The notes beneath the pieces are model-generated. The model was not told the origin of the DNA, made no database searches, and was given only the letters and a program-made list of their open reading frames with translations. The position numbers and the translations under genes were made by a program. From the NCBI GenBank assembly GCA_022575985.1, contig JAKSXM010000231.1:5210501-5274500 (forward strand): a stretch of DNA of 64,000 nucleotides, in the 5' to 3' direction. Origin of the DNA: Anagrus nilaparvatae. Lineage: Eukaryota > Arthropoda > Insecta > Hymenoptera > Mymaridae. Below are positions 48,983-59,062 of this stretch, one piece after another (within the stretch, counting starts at the first letter, position 1; each line of letters starts with the position of its first letter).

Positions 48983-50066
48983 ATGGATATTGCTACACTA
49001 ATATCCAGAACGTCAGATGAAAATTTGACCATGATTTTCGAGTATCTGCCAATTACTGACAGGATTCAAATCGAAAATGTTTGCCGACGTTGGTCGGATA
49101 TACCTATAAAATTTTCCTGGATTCGTGTAAGGCATTTATACGTCGATTCACGGTCATGGGGTTATAAGCCTCAGGAATTTAAGCATATCGTTGCAGATAT
49201 AACTGTAGATATGCTTAAATCAGTACTAAAAAGATGGAAAATATTTAGTTAGCATTGACTTTGCAAACATAAAGCTTGACGAAAGTTTTTTTTTAAATTT
49301 AATTGCTGATTATGCTCCTCAAATAACATCTTTAAAAACGCGAGAATATTGTACTAATTTATCTAATGAAGGAATTGGATTTTTATCAGAAGAATTAAAA
49401 GATTTAATTCATTTGCAATTATTTAGTCGTCAAATTCATTATGATAATGTCGGTATTTCTGACATGTATTTAATTGATTTACTAAATAATAATAAAAATC
49501 TAAGATCAATAGGTATTCAAAACAATAATAACTGGGCTTTGTTTAGCAGACAGCGAAATGAATTTATTAAAAAAATTAGATTTCGGTTACATACATGACA
49601 TTCATATTAATAATTTAAACGATGCCGTTTCAAGATTAGAAAACTTAAATGTGTTTAAAAATGAATCTAAGAATGAGCCTGAATTAATAAGAGATCTTGT
49701 AAATAAAAGAACACTTGAGGAAGTACATTTCTGCCTCTGTGACGTAGAATCAGATGATTATGAACAGAGTTTAGCGAATTATTTGTAAATAATCGCGATT
49801 TAAAAATTTTAAGTTTTAAGAATTTTGATTTACCGGGCACTTGCATAAGTGACTTGAATCATTTAATGATCGAAGAAATTTCATTGAATTTCTGTAAATA
49901 TTTAGACTTTAGAAATTTAAATTTCTTATTGCAAAAATTTTTAAATTTAAGAAAATTTTATGTGTCCTTTCATTTGAAAAGTGAAGTTGATGATGATTTC
50001 ATTATTGCATTAACTAATTGTAAAAATGTAAAAAGCTTAGCAATAGTTGACAAAAGATTCTGTTAG
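48983..50066 (+). pseudogene. Broken F-box / leucine-rich-repeat gene
   Basis: Starts MDIATLISRTSDENLTMIFEYL. Residues ~8-45 form an F-box (LTMIFEYLPITDRIQIENVCRRW), the Skp1-binding motif of SCF ubiquitin ligase adaptors. After residue ~86 the frame shifts (near 49235). LRR-like sequence (…LIHLQLFSRQIHYDNV…LRSIGIQNN) follows in a second frame to about 49570, a third to about 49770 and a fourth to a stop at 50064-50066. The shift near 49570 sits in a run of seven A, so assembly error is possible, but three shifts and early termination (~350 codons against 493 in the intact paralogue) favour a pseudogene. The 3' end abuts transposon-like sequence. Confidence 0.75.
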
Positions 50067-50110
50067 ACACTACCGGAATTCCTCTAAGCGCAAGTGGATT
50101 TCTTTTTTAA
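50067..50110. repeat. Transposon-end segment at the 3' border of the broken F-box gene
   Basis: ggaattcctctaagcgcaag then tggatttcttttt parallels 63030-63060 (ggaattccactagtctcaag then tggattctttttt). It suggests an insertion that truncated the gene. Confidence 0.35.
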
Positions 50111-50619
50111 GTTTAGAAAATAATGTAAAAAATATATTTTATAAATATTTTAATAATAAAAAATTTACGTCCTATTTTTTCTGTTAATATATAAGTTAAG
50201 CTATTTTATTGTTTATTGCCCAAATCTAAATAAAAACTTTTTCGAAGTATGTCCATTCCATGTATATATGAATTGATCGTCAGCTTCATTTTGTATTAAT
50301 TGATTAATGTCTGTAATATAAGCAAGAATCATATAAAAAAAAAATTGTTAATTTATTATTATTCATTCATATTATTATTATTCAAGTCCTTTTATGTATT
50401 TAAAAAAAATATATTTATTTTCATTTTCTGTAATTAAAATAATTCTGATATTTAAATCTGCTGACAAATGTTTCTTTTGCACAAACATTATCAGGTAAGT
50501 TTATTACTTATGTTTTATACTTTACAAAACTAATATTATAATTTCACTGAAAAATCACAATTCTTTGAAGCAATTTATGAATAAGGTATTTTGTGAATTT
50601 TCATTATAAGCAGCAAGTT
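50111..50619. other. AT-rich stretch, nothing assigned
   Basis: Background A/T sequence between the broken F-box gene and the next dispersed repeat. Confidence 0.4.
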
Positions 50620-50815
50620 AACCAAAAAATTTTTGCTTCGGCACAATTTTTGGGAGTAAAAATCAAATTTTTAAATCCCGTAAATCGTAATTTCTTGTCT
50701 CTGATTCTCTCATCGTTATAGCCAATAACCGAACACTCATTTTAGATCCAAAATGACCAATTTTTAAATTTGCTGCCAAAATTGTGATTTTAGACAAAAA
50801 TGAGTTTCATAGTTT
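50620..50815. repeat. Dispersed repeat copy (family of 30.2-31.0 kb)
   Basis: Blocks caaaatgaccaatttttaaa and ttgctgccaaaattgtga match 30415-30450. It abuts the truncated end of the BEL RT. Confidence 0.45.
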
Positions 50816-50816
50816 C

Positions 50817-51716
50817 ATATAATAGAAGCAGCAAGGGCATATTTATCGCCCTCATCAAGGGCCAGTTGCTTCATTACTCTATTAGCTAAGAAGGGGCTGC
50901 TTACTATACCATACGTAACTGTATTTAGTGAATAAGCTGAAATTTCATCAGACGGTTTAAATTGTCAAAGGATTTGTTGATATTTACGATCATCTTTATG
51001 TATTAGTATTTGTCGAAACATCTGTTTGATATCTGAGACAAATACATAACGATATGTCATCCAGTGAAGTAATAGTTCTGCCAGATCTGGTAATAAATTT
51101 GCACTAGTATGTAAAATATCATTTAAAGAAAGATTATTTAAATCTCTGGCAGAAGCGTTAAATACTGTTCTTAATTTTTTAACCAAACTATTTTTTTTTT
51201 TAAATTCCATGTTGGGGAATAAAATAAGAAAACAAAAACATTAAAAAGACAGTCGTTTGTGACATATGACCAGTTTCGCCATAGTCTACCATAAAATCTG
51301 TATAGAGTTTGTGAAAAGATGGATCGCTTAAAAAGCGCTTCTCCATTCTTAGAAGCATATTTTTTGCTACAGCATATGAACCAGGAAACTATAAATTATC
51401 GACATCTTTAATCTTGAATGGGAGCCTGACAACATTTCTACCATCCGTATTTCTGAAATGAGTATTTTTAGAATGGGCTTCGTACTCTTGCTCATCCGGA
51501 TTAAGCATACGAGAAGACGAATCCAAAATTTCCTCTTGTCTCCAGAAACGCTCCAAATCGAAAGAAAGTAGAGATTCGGGCTCATCTTAAACAGAAAGAC
51601 AACAATTTGATCCTATACCAGTATTACCAGAGATAATATAACCTAATTTTGTCTTTGTGGCAATAGGATCGTTAAGAGCACCTCGTCTCACTTCCCCCTC
51701 GACTATGACGGCGTGG
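50817..51716 (-). pseudogene. BEL/Pao retrotransposon: end of protease region and N-terminal half of reverse transcriptase
   Basis: Read on the minus strand, a protease-linker segment (…VHAVIVEGEVRRGALNDPI, …LGYIISG) at 51716-51590 is followed in another frame by the RT-start region (…LERFWRQEEIL…, …NVVRLPFKI). Next comes RT fingers/palm at 51210-50965 (LRTVFNAS, YVFVSDIKQMFRQILI). After an in-frame stop the RT reads on to about 50817 and is cut just before the catalytic YVDD would be expected. Several frameshifts and stops make it dead. The D in 'SDIKQMFRQI' is the first RT catalytic aspartate. RNase H and integrase are missing. Confidence 0.8.
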
Positions 51717-51724
51717 ACTGAAGT
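51717..51724. repeat. 8-bp target site duplication (left)
   Basis: actgaagt directly precedes the foldback element; the same octamer follows its other end at 52896-52903. Confidence 0.85.
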
Positions 51725-52895
51725 ACCGAAGCCGGAAGGTATACTGTTAGGGAGAGAGGGAGAGGGATAGCAAGTTGGGGGACTAGGCAATGGTGGTGTA
51801 GGACATGGGGGCGGCAAAAAGAAAAAAATCTCGCACAAAAAGAACCATAATGGTTTTCCATATGATAAATCAAATGGTTAACCATAAGGTATATTATTGA
51901 TATAAAAAGGTTATTTAAATATTTTCCGATTTTCCAAGATGGCGGACCTAGAAGCATTAACAAAACAAGTTTCTGCAGTACCTGGGGGGTTTTTGAGGTT
52001 GAGAAAAACGTTTTTATGGATGAAAATATTCATTTTTTCACTCCACTATATTTTCTGATTTTCCAATATGGCGGACCAAATAATATAATAGATTGAACTT
52101 TTTACATTACTTGGGAATTTTTGAGGATAAGAAAAAAGTTTTCATAGAGAAAAATTTTTATTTTTTTATCCGAACATATTTTCCGATTTTCCAAGATGAT
52201 GGACCAAAAAATATAAAAAACGGAACTTTCGACACTAAATGTAGAAACTTACTTTTTTAATGCTTTTTGTTCCACCATCTTTGAAAATTAGAAAATATGT
52301 TGGGGTAAAAAATTTTTTTTCTATAAAAACGTTTCTATTATTTTCAAAAATCCCCCAGGAAATGAAGAAAATTCACTTTTTTATATTTTTTGGTCCACCA
52401 TCTTGGAAAATCGGAAAATATGTTCGGATAAAAAAATAAAAACTTTTCTCAATGAAAACTTTTCTTTCATCCTCAAAAATCCTCAGGTAATGTAGAAAGT
52501 TGGTTTTTCAATGCTTTTTAATCTGCCATATTGGAAAATTGGAAAATATGTTGGGGTAAAAAAATAAAAATTTTCCTCTATGAAAACTTTTCTTTCATCC
52601 TCAAAAATCCCACAGGTAATGCAGAAACTTGCTTTGTTAATGCTTCTAGGTCCGCCATCTTGGAAAATCGGAAAATATTTAAATAACCTTTTTGGGTCAA
52701 TAATATACCTTATGGTTAACCATTTGGTTTATCATATGGAAAACCATTATGGTTCTTTTTGTGCGAGATTTTTTTCTTTTTACCGCCCCCATGTCCTACA
52801 CCACCACTGCCTAGTCTTATACACCACCAGGGCCTAGTCCCCTAACTTACTCTCCCTCTCCCTCTCTCCCTACCAGTATACCTTCCGGCTTCGGT
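51725..52895. mobile_element. 1.17 kb foldback element inserted in the BEL/Pao copy
   Basis: The termini ACCGAAGCCGGAAGGTATACT and the reverse AGTATACCTTCCGGCTTCGGT are perfectly complementary and are flanked by the octamer actgaagt. The arms run inwards through a purine-rich block, a 'gcggcaaaaagaaaaaaatctcgcac' -type stem and ccatatgataaatcaaatgg. The core consists of three forward and four inverted ~127-bp subrepeats, each with ttttccgattttccaagatgg or variants. The subrepeat is shared with 42183-42905. It encodes nothing; 8-bp duplications point to hAT or P-type mobilisation. Insertion splits the protease frame of the retrotransposon. Confidence 0.85.
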
Positions 52896-52903
52896 ACTGA
52901 AGT
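52896..52903. repeat. 8-bp target site duplication (right)
   Basis: actgaagt follows the right terminal repeat and equals 51717-51724. Confidence 0.85.
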
Positions 52904-53251
52904 ACTGAGTAAAATTTCAATTTGACCCCGTCTGCAAAATCCTGGATCAGCAAGAGTTAAACCTAAAATATGCTTCAAATTTTCAGTTTCAGAACTGGCC
53001 GTTAGGGCATAAGAAGAAATTTTAGGTAAAACATAAGCTTTGATCATCAAAGAAAAGTCTGACATAAAACAGGGTTTTATATGAAATTGGACAGTTTTTG
53101 TGCACGTATAATCAGTTTTACCACCTACACCTGAAACATGTATTTTTGTAGAGGTATAGTTAGAACACGCCTGTGAAGCCTGATCGACTAAGACCCTTGC
53201 GTATAATTCATATCCATTTTCATTGACTATTTTAACTACTGCTGTCGACAA
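52904..53251 (-). pseudogene. BEL/Pao retrotransposon aspartic protease region
   Basis: On the minus strand, MSTAVVKIVNENGYELYARV then LVDQASQACSN is the start of a Pao-type retropepsin domain (DUF1758). The usual catalytic D-S/T-G is here D-Q-A. It continues with VSGVGGKTDYTC and HILGLTLADPGF to the insertion junction at 52903. Beyond the 1.17 kb insertion the protein resumes at 51716 (see 50817-51716). The frame lies 3 codons from the gag zinc-knuckle frame upstream. Confidence 0.8.
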
Positions 53252-53257
53252 TAATGT

Positions 53258-53635
53258 TTAAGAGGGATTTCCACACAATTTAAATGAAGTTACATGAGAG
53301 CTAACTGAAATACTTGCTCCAGAATCAGAAAGATTAGAATTATTTACACTGTGACCTAAATTTTGACTTAAGTTTTGTACTGAACTCAAATTGAAATTAT
53401 TAGAACTTTGAGGTTTCTGTTTTTGAAATCTACTTACATAATTATCATCATGCAAAGTTGTATGATGTTTCTTTCTACAAATATTGCAAAGTTCTTTAGA
53501 TGTGCATTTAGAAGACAAATGATTGCCAAGGCAATTGCAACACCTTGGTAGTGATTTTATAAAATCATACCTTTTAGCAGGTGTTAATTTTTTGTAGTTA
53601 TTACAATTATAAACTTTGTGATTGCCTTTGCACAT
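53258..53635 (-). pseudogene. BEL/Pao gag zinc-knuckle region
   Basis: Cysteine/histidine spacing MCKGNHKVYNC, then CCNCLGNHLSSKC, then LCNICRKKHHTTLH, is the run of zinc knuckles found between capsid and protease in BEL/Pao polyproteins (RNA binding and packaging). Downstream serine/asparagine-rich sequence leads to the protease. A stop separates it from the capsid-like part at 53830-54095. Confidence 0.8.
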
Positions 53636-53829
53636 CAGACATTCTATTTTACTATTATATTAGTTTCGGATTATTTTTATTAACAGAATTGTTTTCCTCA
53701 ATAGATCTAACATTCCAATTTGAGATTCTATAAATTGAAAAAATATTTTAAAAGTTGTTGGTTCTGAATTAAAATTAATATTAGAACTAATTGTTTTATT
53801 GTTATTTGTAGGAGGAGTAATCTAACTTT

Positions 53830-54095
53830 GTGATTGATTTGAGTGATTAGACAGGTATAAATTGAACAAATAATGCTCCCATTGCCTTTTGGTATCGTAA
53901 TCGAATAGAGAGATGGTATGAAAAATCAACAAGTCATCCCATGAATCAAGAGGGCGACCTAAGACTTTTAATGCAGCTAACGGAGTATAGTATTCAAATA
54001 AACTAAGATTTTCTTTAAGTCCACTGCACTCGCCGTAACCATAGGAGGTATAGCAAAAATAGCCGCAATGTGAGAATTTACCAATCGCTTTTTAT
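53830..54095 (-). pseudogene. BEL/Pao gag capsid-like region, frameshifted
   Basis: The minus strand reads RLVNSHIAAIFAIPPM…AVDLKKIL, then after one frameshift near 53980 LAALKVLGRPLDSWDDLL. The 'L..LG.p...WD.lLi..i...LD..t...WE' pattern is typical of BEL/Pao gag. It precedes the zinc-knuckle part on the same strand. No LTR was found upstream near 54100-54470. Confidence 0.7.
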
Positions 54096-54202
54096 TTTTT
54101 TTTTTTTGAAATGTGGCACTTTTTTAAAAAAAGAAACCAACTGAAGTGTTGTGTTTAAATAGCAAAATTACAGCGTTAGATTGAAAATACCAAAAAAGGC
54201 CT

Positions 54203-54292
54203 ATTACAATAAACAAAGGGTATCAGAGATTTTTTTTCAAAGCATTAATTACAATAAACAAAGGGTATCAGAGATTTTTTTTCAAAGCATTA
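54203..54292. repeat. Perfect 45-bp tandem duplication
   Basis: The unit starting attacaataaacaaagggta repeats exactly at 54203-54247 and 54248-54292. Confidence 0.9.
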
Positions 54293-54474
54293 AAGTCATC
54301 CGTTTATATAGATTTTAATTTGGTTTTCCAAAGCTAGTGGTCACAATCCACAAGTTTAACATTAACATTACTTGGTTTTTTCAAAATATTTCATAATTTT
54401 CCATGTGTTGAAAAGCTATTTTAAGTATTTTGTAACTGAATTATTGTAAGTAAGTAAATAAATCTTACACGCAG

Positions 54475-55310
54475 GATAAAGATTAGTAAAATTAACCTTA
54501 ACGATGTTAGTAAACAGAAATTTAAAAATATTGGTATTAATAATCAAAAAATTAGCAAATTTTACTAAAAATGTATAGTGACTTTTAACTAAAGGCTACT
54601 TTCGGATAAGTACATTAATTTGGCCCCCGGAAACAAACTTTACCTAAGTAGCAGCATCCAAAAACTAATCAAAAAATTCACTGATTCCCGTTGGAATTAA
54701 ACCTCTAGGTCAGGACAGGTCCTCGAAAACCTTAAAAAAACGTGTAATTTTGTTGGCACAACAATATTAACTGTTTAAAAGAAGATATTAAGATTTTAAA
54801 TTTTAGGGTATTTGAAAGTGGTCCCCCTCCAGGAGATTTTTTGAAAAGTTAAAAATATGGTTTTCAACCTACCAGTACTTTAGAAAAAAATTTAAGGATG
54901 ATATATTTTTTTTATGCTCAAAAAACCGATTTTCGAAAAATTCAAAATTATATTTCGGGGTCTTAAGAATCGGCCCAAAAGGCCTCCGAAAAATTATTTC
55001 TTGTAAAATGGTGTAAGTAATTAAGTTTTTCAGACTATGAGCAGAGTATTATCTGTTTACGGGTCGGAAAAATTAAATAAAATTTTAAAAACCCACAAAA
55101 AAACTATTTTTTTAGGTTTTCGGCGGCCTGCCGTGGCCTAGAGGTCTATTTCCAACGGGAATCAGTAAGTTTTTTGATAAATTTTTTAAGGCTACTTTTT
55201 AGGTTAGGATTAGTTCCAGATGCCAAATTAGTGTACTTATCCGTAAGTAGCCTTTAAAGTAAACAAATTTGTAATTTTGGTTATATTTACTAAATTTTTA
55301 TGTGCTTGAA
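54475..55310. mobile_element. Foldback element (~830 bp)
   Basis: aaaggctactttcggataag then tacattaatttggc (54591-54625) pairs with gccaaattagtgtac then ttatccgtaagtagccttt near 55222-55255. Looser pairing extends outwards through 'tttagtaaa' motifs and inwards through acggga/tcccgt segments. The outer left end (acacgcaggataaagattag) matches the end of the element at 58130-58425 in reverse. Confidence 0.6.
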
Positions 55311-55504
55311 ATTATTATAAATTCCATTTTAGTTCTTCCACTTTTTTTCTGAACATTTTTTTCTACTGTTCACTTTGATTTTTTCGGTTTCTGGGGAGTG
55401 TCATTCTAAAAAAATGTTCTTGTATGATATTTTCATGTTAAAATTGTAAATTTACGTGTATTTAAAAAAAAAAGTATAATAGGCATTCAATTATTTTTAG
55501 AGAA

Positions 55505-55550
55505 TCAGAATAAGAAATAGCTCAGTGGCTAGGACATCAGCCTAAATTTG
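55505..55550 (+). other. tRNA-like A-box fragment, possible SINE head
   Basis: aaatagctcagtggctagga then catcagcct resembles a tRNA D-arm/A box (TRGCTCAGTGGTTAGAGCATC). No B box follows within the next 80 bases, so this is not a tRNA gene; a decayed tRNA-derived SINE is the likeliest reading. Confidence 0.35.
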
Positions 55551-55929
55551 GCCTAAATGTTACTATTTATTCATTATTAGCTTTTCCCAATTCTAAATCG
55601 AAATATTTCGTTTTAAAATTTTTTCTTATTTTTTTTGCATATAAGAACTTTTTGAGATCTTCAGATGCTAAAAATCGGGATTCAAAAAAAGTTTGTATTT
55701 CTGTGCCTGTGTGTGAATATGGTATATTTGGTACATATAGGTGGTAATATAGGTAAACATAGTTACATACTGGTGATATCTCCAAACAATTGTGGTATTA
55801 AGACCCAATCTTTTTATTAAGAATACTTTGTCATTTGTTGAGGAATCATTAGTCAATTAATTGCTTCAGGTGATAAGTAAACGGCCAAAATTAAAAGAAA
55901 ATTTAAAAATAAATAATTGAAATCTACAC

Positions 55930-56545
55930 TGATAAAAAAACCGCTGCAAGTGGAATTCTACTTGTAGCTAGCGGATTTCTTTTATCTGTTCAAACAATTA
56001 AATGATTTGAAACGTTAAGAAAATTAAAAAAAAATGTTTTTCCCATTAACTTGGGATATGGTCGTTTCGGTATGATGACACTTGAGAAATTTTTTTAAAA
56101 ATGAATTGGGTTTTATCGTTAAAAAAATTTTAAAATTCTATTTGGTTGGTTTTGTAGCTGGCTTTAAAATATTTGATACGTATTTTTTTATTTTTAATTT
56201 AAACAAAGTTTAACCTCAGAAATAATAGATTTAATTTTTGAATTAGCTAAGTGACGTCAGAAATTTATACAGAGTTATATGGAGCGTTTTTAGCAATATG
56301 GCGTCGCTACCCCCTACTACCAGTTTTTAACGTTTTAAAATCGCTACATCTTCATTAAAAATCATTTTTTTTTTTAAATAAAAAATACGTATCGAATATT
56401 TTTTTGAATATTTTTAGAATATCCAAAAGCCTAAATATCGTGAGAAAGTCCAATTGAAAAAATTGTTTTTTTTTTTAATTTTTTTTATGTTTCAAATCAT
56501 TTGTAATCGTTTGAGAAGAAAAAAAAATTCCGCTAGCCATTCCGT
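55930..56545. mobile_element. Foldback element (~600 bp) with gctagcgg arms
   Basis: gctagcggatttcttttatc then tgttcaaac…atgatttgaaacgtt (55966-56020) pairs with atgtttcaaatcatttgtaa and tcgtttgagaag…aaattccgctagc (56488-56537). The centre is unpaired A/T-rich DNA. Segments of the right arm recur at 62965-63010. Confidence 0.55.
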
Positions 56546-57539
56546 TTGCCGTTATAGAAAATGGTATAGAAAATTGGGGGTGACTTTTACCTCTTTTTAC
56601 CCCAAAATCTAAATTTGTTTAACCATTTACTCAAAAATTGCTCCTGATAAGTTTTCGTTAGGTTTCAAATATTTACTTACATTCAAATATATTGTAAGGT
56701 GTTTAGGTGTATAAAGAAAGAGACACGACTATTTATTTTATTAATGATAATTTAAAAATTTTTATTAAAAAGAAATTATCTAAGCATAGATAGTCTGTTT
56801 TCCATAATACTATTTTTTTTGTATATTATTATTTGGAAAAACCCAAATCTCTGTAGGAAATGATTAAATAAAAATTATAATTTCCAACATGCATCCTTCG
56901 ATATTTTTTCTGTTGCTAGCAGGAGGAAGAAAATAAAATTTCAGTCATTGTAAAGCCGACCTACAGCTAGCATCTATTTGTTTCTTCAACTTTGAAAAAA
57001 ATTTTAAATTTAGTAAATATAAAGTTTCGGCGATCCTTTAATATAATAAATAAGGTAAACTATAAAAATGAATTGTGTTATATAATTTGAATGTTTTTAA
57101 AAACTCTAGTTGTAATTTAAAATAAGTAGTAATCGATCTTGATAGACTATTTCAATAAATTAGAAAAAAAGATATAAGAAATTGATATTTGAATTTTAGC
57201 TCGAGACTCCTATCGCTGCAAATACATTTCATAACCCACTTTTTTTTTTATTCCAAAGTTAAAAATAGAATATGTTTATATGATTTTATAAATATGTTTT
57301 TCGACCTGCTAAAGCCGAATCTGGGTCGTATTTTGACCTAAAAGTGATATATTAATTGTTATTTCAAAATTATAACCTAAAATTAGGAAAAATCGAGTTG
57401 TAAATTCAAAAAAGGCCCAAAAATTTGTGAGTTAAACAAAGGTACGTATCCAGAGGAGGTACCAAGGGGTAACGCGGTAATTAAGTACTTAGTTTAAAAT
57501 ATTTTTAAAAACAAAATAAAATGTGAAACTTAACAATCA
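56546..57539. other. AT-rich stretch, nothing assigned
   Basis: No reading frame, structure or repeat boundary supported. Confidence 0.4.
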
Positions 57540-57740
57540 TGAAAAAGCTATAAAAAAGATTTTTCATGTATTAATAAAATGTAGTTTTTACGTCTGTTTA
57601 AAAATTTAATAATAAACTAGAAATATGGTTATTATTCGATATCTCCAATCTGACATTTACATTTTTAACTTTTTGCATAAACATTTAAAAACATTATTTT
57701 TTTAATTGAAAAACATTATTTTTTTAATTAAATTTTTTAG
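57540..57740 (-). repeat. Isolated inverted unit of the 36.6-38.35 kb satellite
   Basis: gttattattcgatatctcca then atctgacatttaca is the reverse complement of the 'tatcagattggagatatcgagtaaaaac' block. The 'ttttgcataaa' and 'tagtttttacgtctg' parts also match. It shows that the unit is not confined to the array. A 21-bp direct duplication (aaaacattatttttttaatt) lies at 57687-57730. Confidence 0.5.
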
Positions 57741-57819
57741 CCATAAATTTAAAAATTAGGTTCCGACCCCCTCAGAAATTTTTTTGCTCCTTCCAAAAAA
57801 ATTTTCTTGATACGTGCCT

Positions 57820-58064
57820 GCTTACAGTATACAAAATCTTTCTTGTCAGCGGCCAGAAAGCTCGTATTTCCCGGCCGCTGCGTGCGCGACTAAAAAAGAC
57901 ATGATTTCTCACTATTGATGAAGAAAGATAGTAAACGACCCTTGTCCATAAATAAAGAATGGCCCAAATCACAGTTTACCAACCTCGGCTTCACCTCGGA
58001 CGGTAATTTACGTGCGATTTGGGCCATTCTTTACTTTTCTTGACACAGGCTCGTAATATACTAT
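57820..58064 (-). mobile_element. MITE-like repeat, copy C
   Basis: Carries the hairpin aatggcccaaatcacagttt / gtgcgatttgggccattctt, the GC-rich block cccggccgctgcgtgcgcg and the terminal tcgtaatatactat, in the same order as copy B and inverted relative to copy A. Confidence 0.6.
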
Positions 58065-58129
58065 TCTAATATCAAAAACTTCAGATTAATTGTCTAAAGA
58101 ATTTATGAATGTTAATTAGTTTTTTGGAT

Positions 58130-58425
58130 CAAAACTAAGTTAGACACTAACAATAAGTTATATAAATTTTTTATGCCCACACGCATATAAAAAATTAGTA
58201 AATATAACCAAAATAATGATTTTGTTTACTAAGTTCAGTGTGGTTAAAAGTCACGATAAATTTTTTGTAAAATTCACTAATAAAATTTGTTTATAAAACT
58301 AAAACTTAAATTTTTTCAGTAGAATTTACTAATTTTTTGGTTATATTTACCAATATTTATTAATTTTTGTTTACTAAATTCGTTGAGGTTAATTTTACCA
58401 TTGTTTTTTTTGCGTGCAGAATGTG
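58130..58425. mobile_element. Decayed inverted-repeat element sharing an end with 54.5 kb
   Basis: attagtaaatataaccaaaa (58192) pairs with ttttttggttatatttac (58333). The right end (taccattgttttttttgcgt then gcag) is the reverse of the left end at 54468-54510 (cacgcaggataaagattagta). Confidence 0.45.
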
Positions 58426-58789
58426 AATTTAAGGCTCAGTTTTAATAAAAATTATATATTGATGATTGTTTATGCAAGTTTTAAATGATTATTACTTTTT
58501 TGAAGCAAAACTAAATGCGACACTAACTTTCAGGTATGTTTCAATAATAGCCCATATAATTTTTCACGAAATTAAGCTTTAAATTCGCATTTAATATGCA
58601 TGAAAAAATGCATGTAACTTAGGGTCACACTTAGTTTTGATCAAAAAAATTTTATTAACATTTAAAAAAATGTTTTTAAACAATTGAAAATTATTTAAAC
58701 AATGAATCTAAAAAATTAGGAATTAGGAAATTTTATGTTCCTTAAGTTAAAGTACACCAGAAAGTTTTGTTTCAATGACAAATTATTAA

Positions 58790-58950
58790 AGCTTGTTGGC
58801 ATTTACAATTCGATGTTGCTTAATATTATGCGAATTTCGCAATAATTTATTAATAACAAGTAATCTGCCATTTTGAGGTCAAAATAAACCCCAGATTCAT
58901 CTTTAACAGGTCTCAAAACATATATCTCTATTTTTATCTTCGGAACAAGA
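58790..58950. repeat. Dispersed repeat copy (family of 11.0 and 30.2-31.0 kb)
   Basis: gcaataatttattaataaca and aataaaccccagattcatct match blocks in the other copies. Confidence 0.4.
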
Positions 58951-59062
58951 AAAAATAAGTGGGTTGTTACGAAATACTACGATTACTCTTCATTTTTATA
59001 ATTTAAATATCAGAGACATAAAAGTACATAATTATATACTTTTAGAATAATATTTAATCAAA

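Noticed and set aside
51587..51963. Proline-rich minus-strand frames
   Set aside because: They run through the purine-rich terminal arm of the inserted foldback; only the part before 51717 belongs to the BEL protein.
55505..55580. tRNA gene
   Set aside because: Only an A-box-like D-arm is present. There is no acceptor pairing, anticodon arm or B box.
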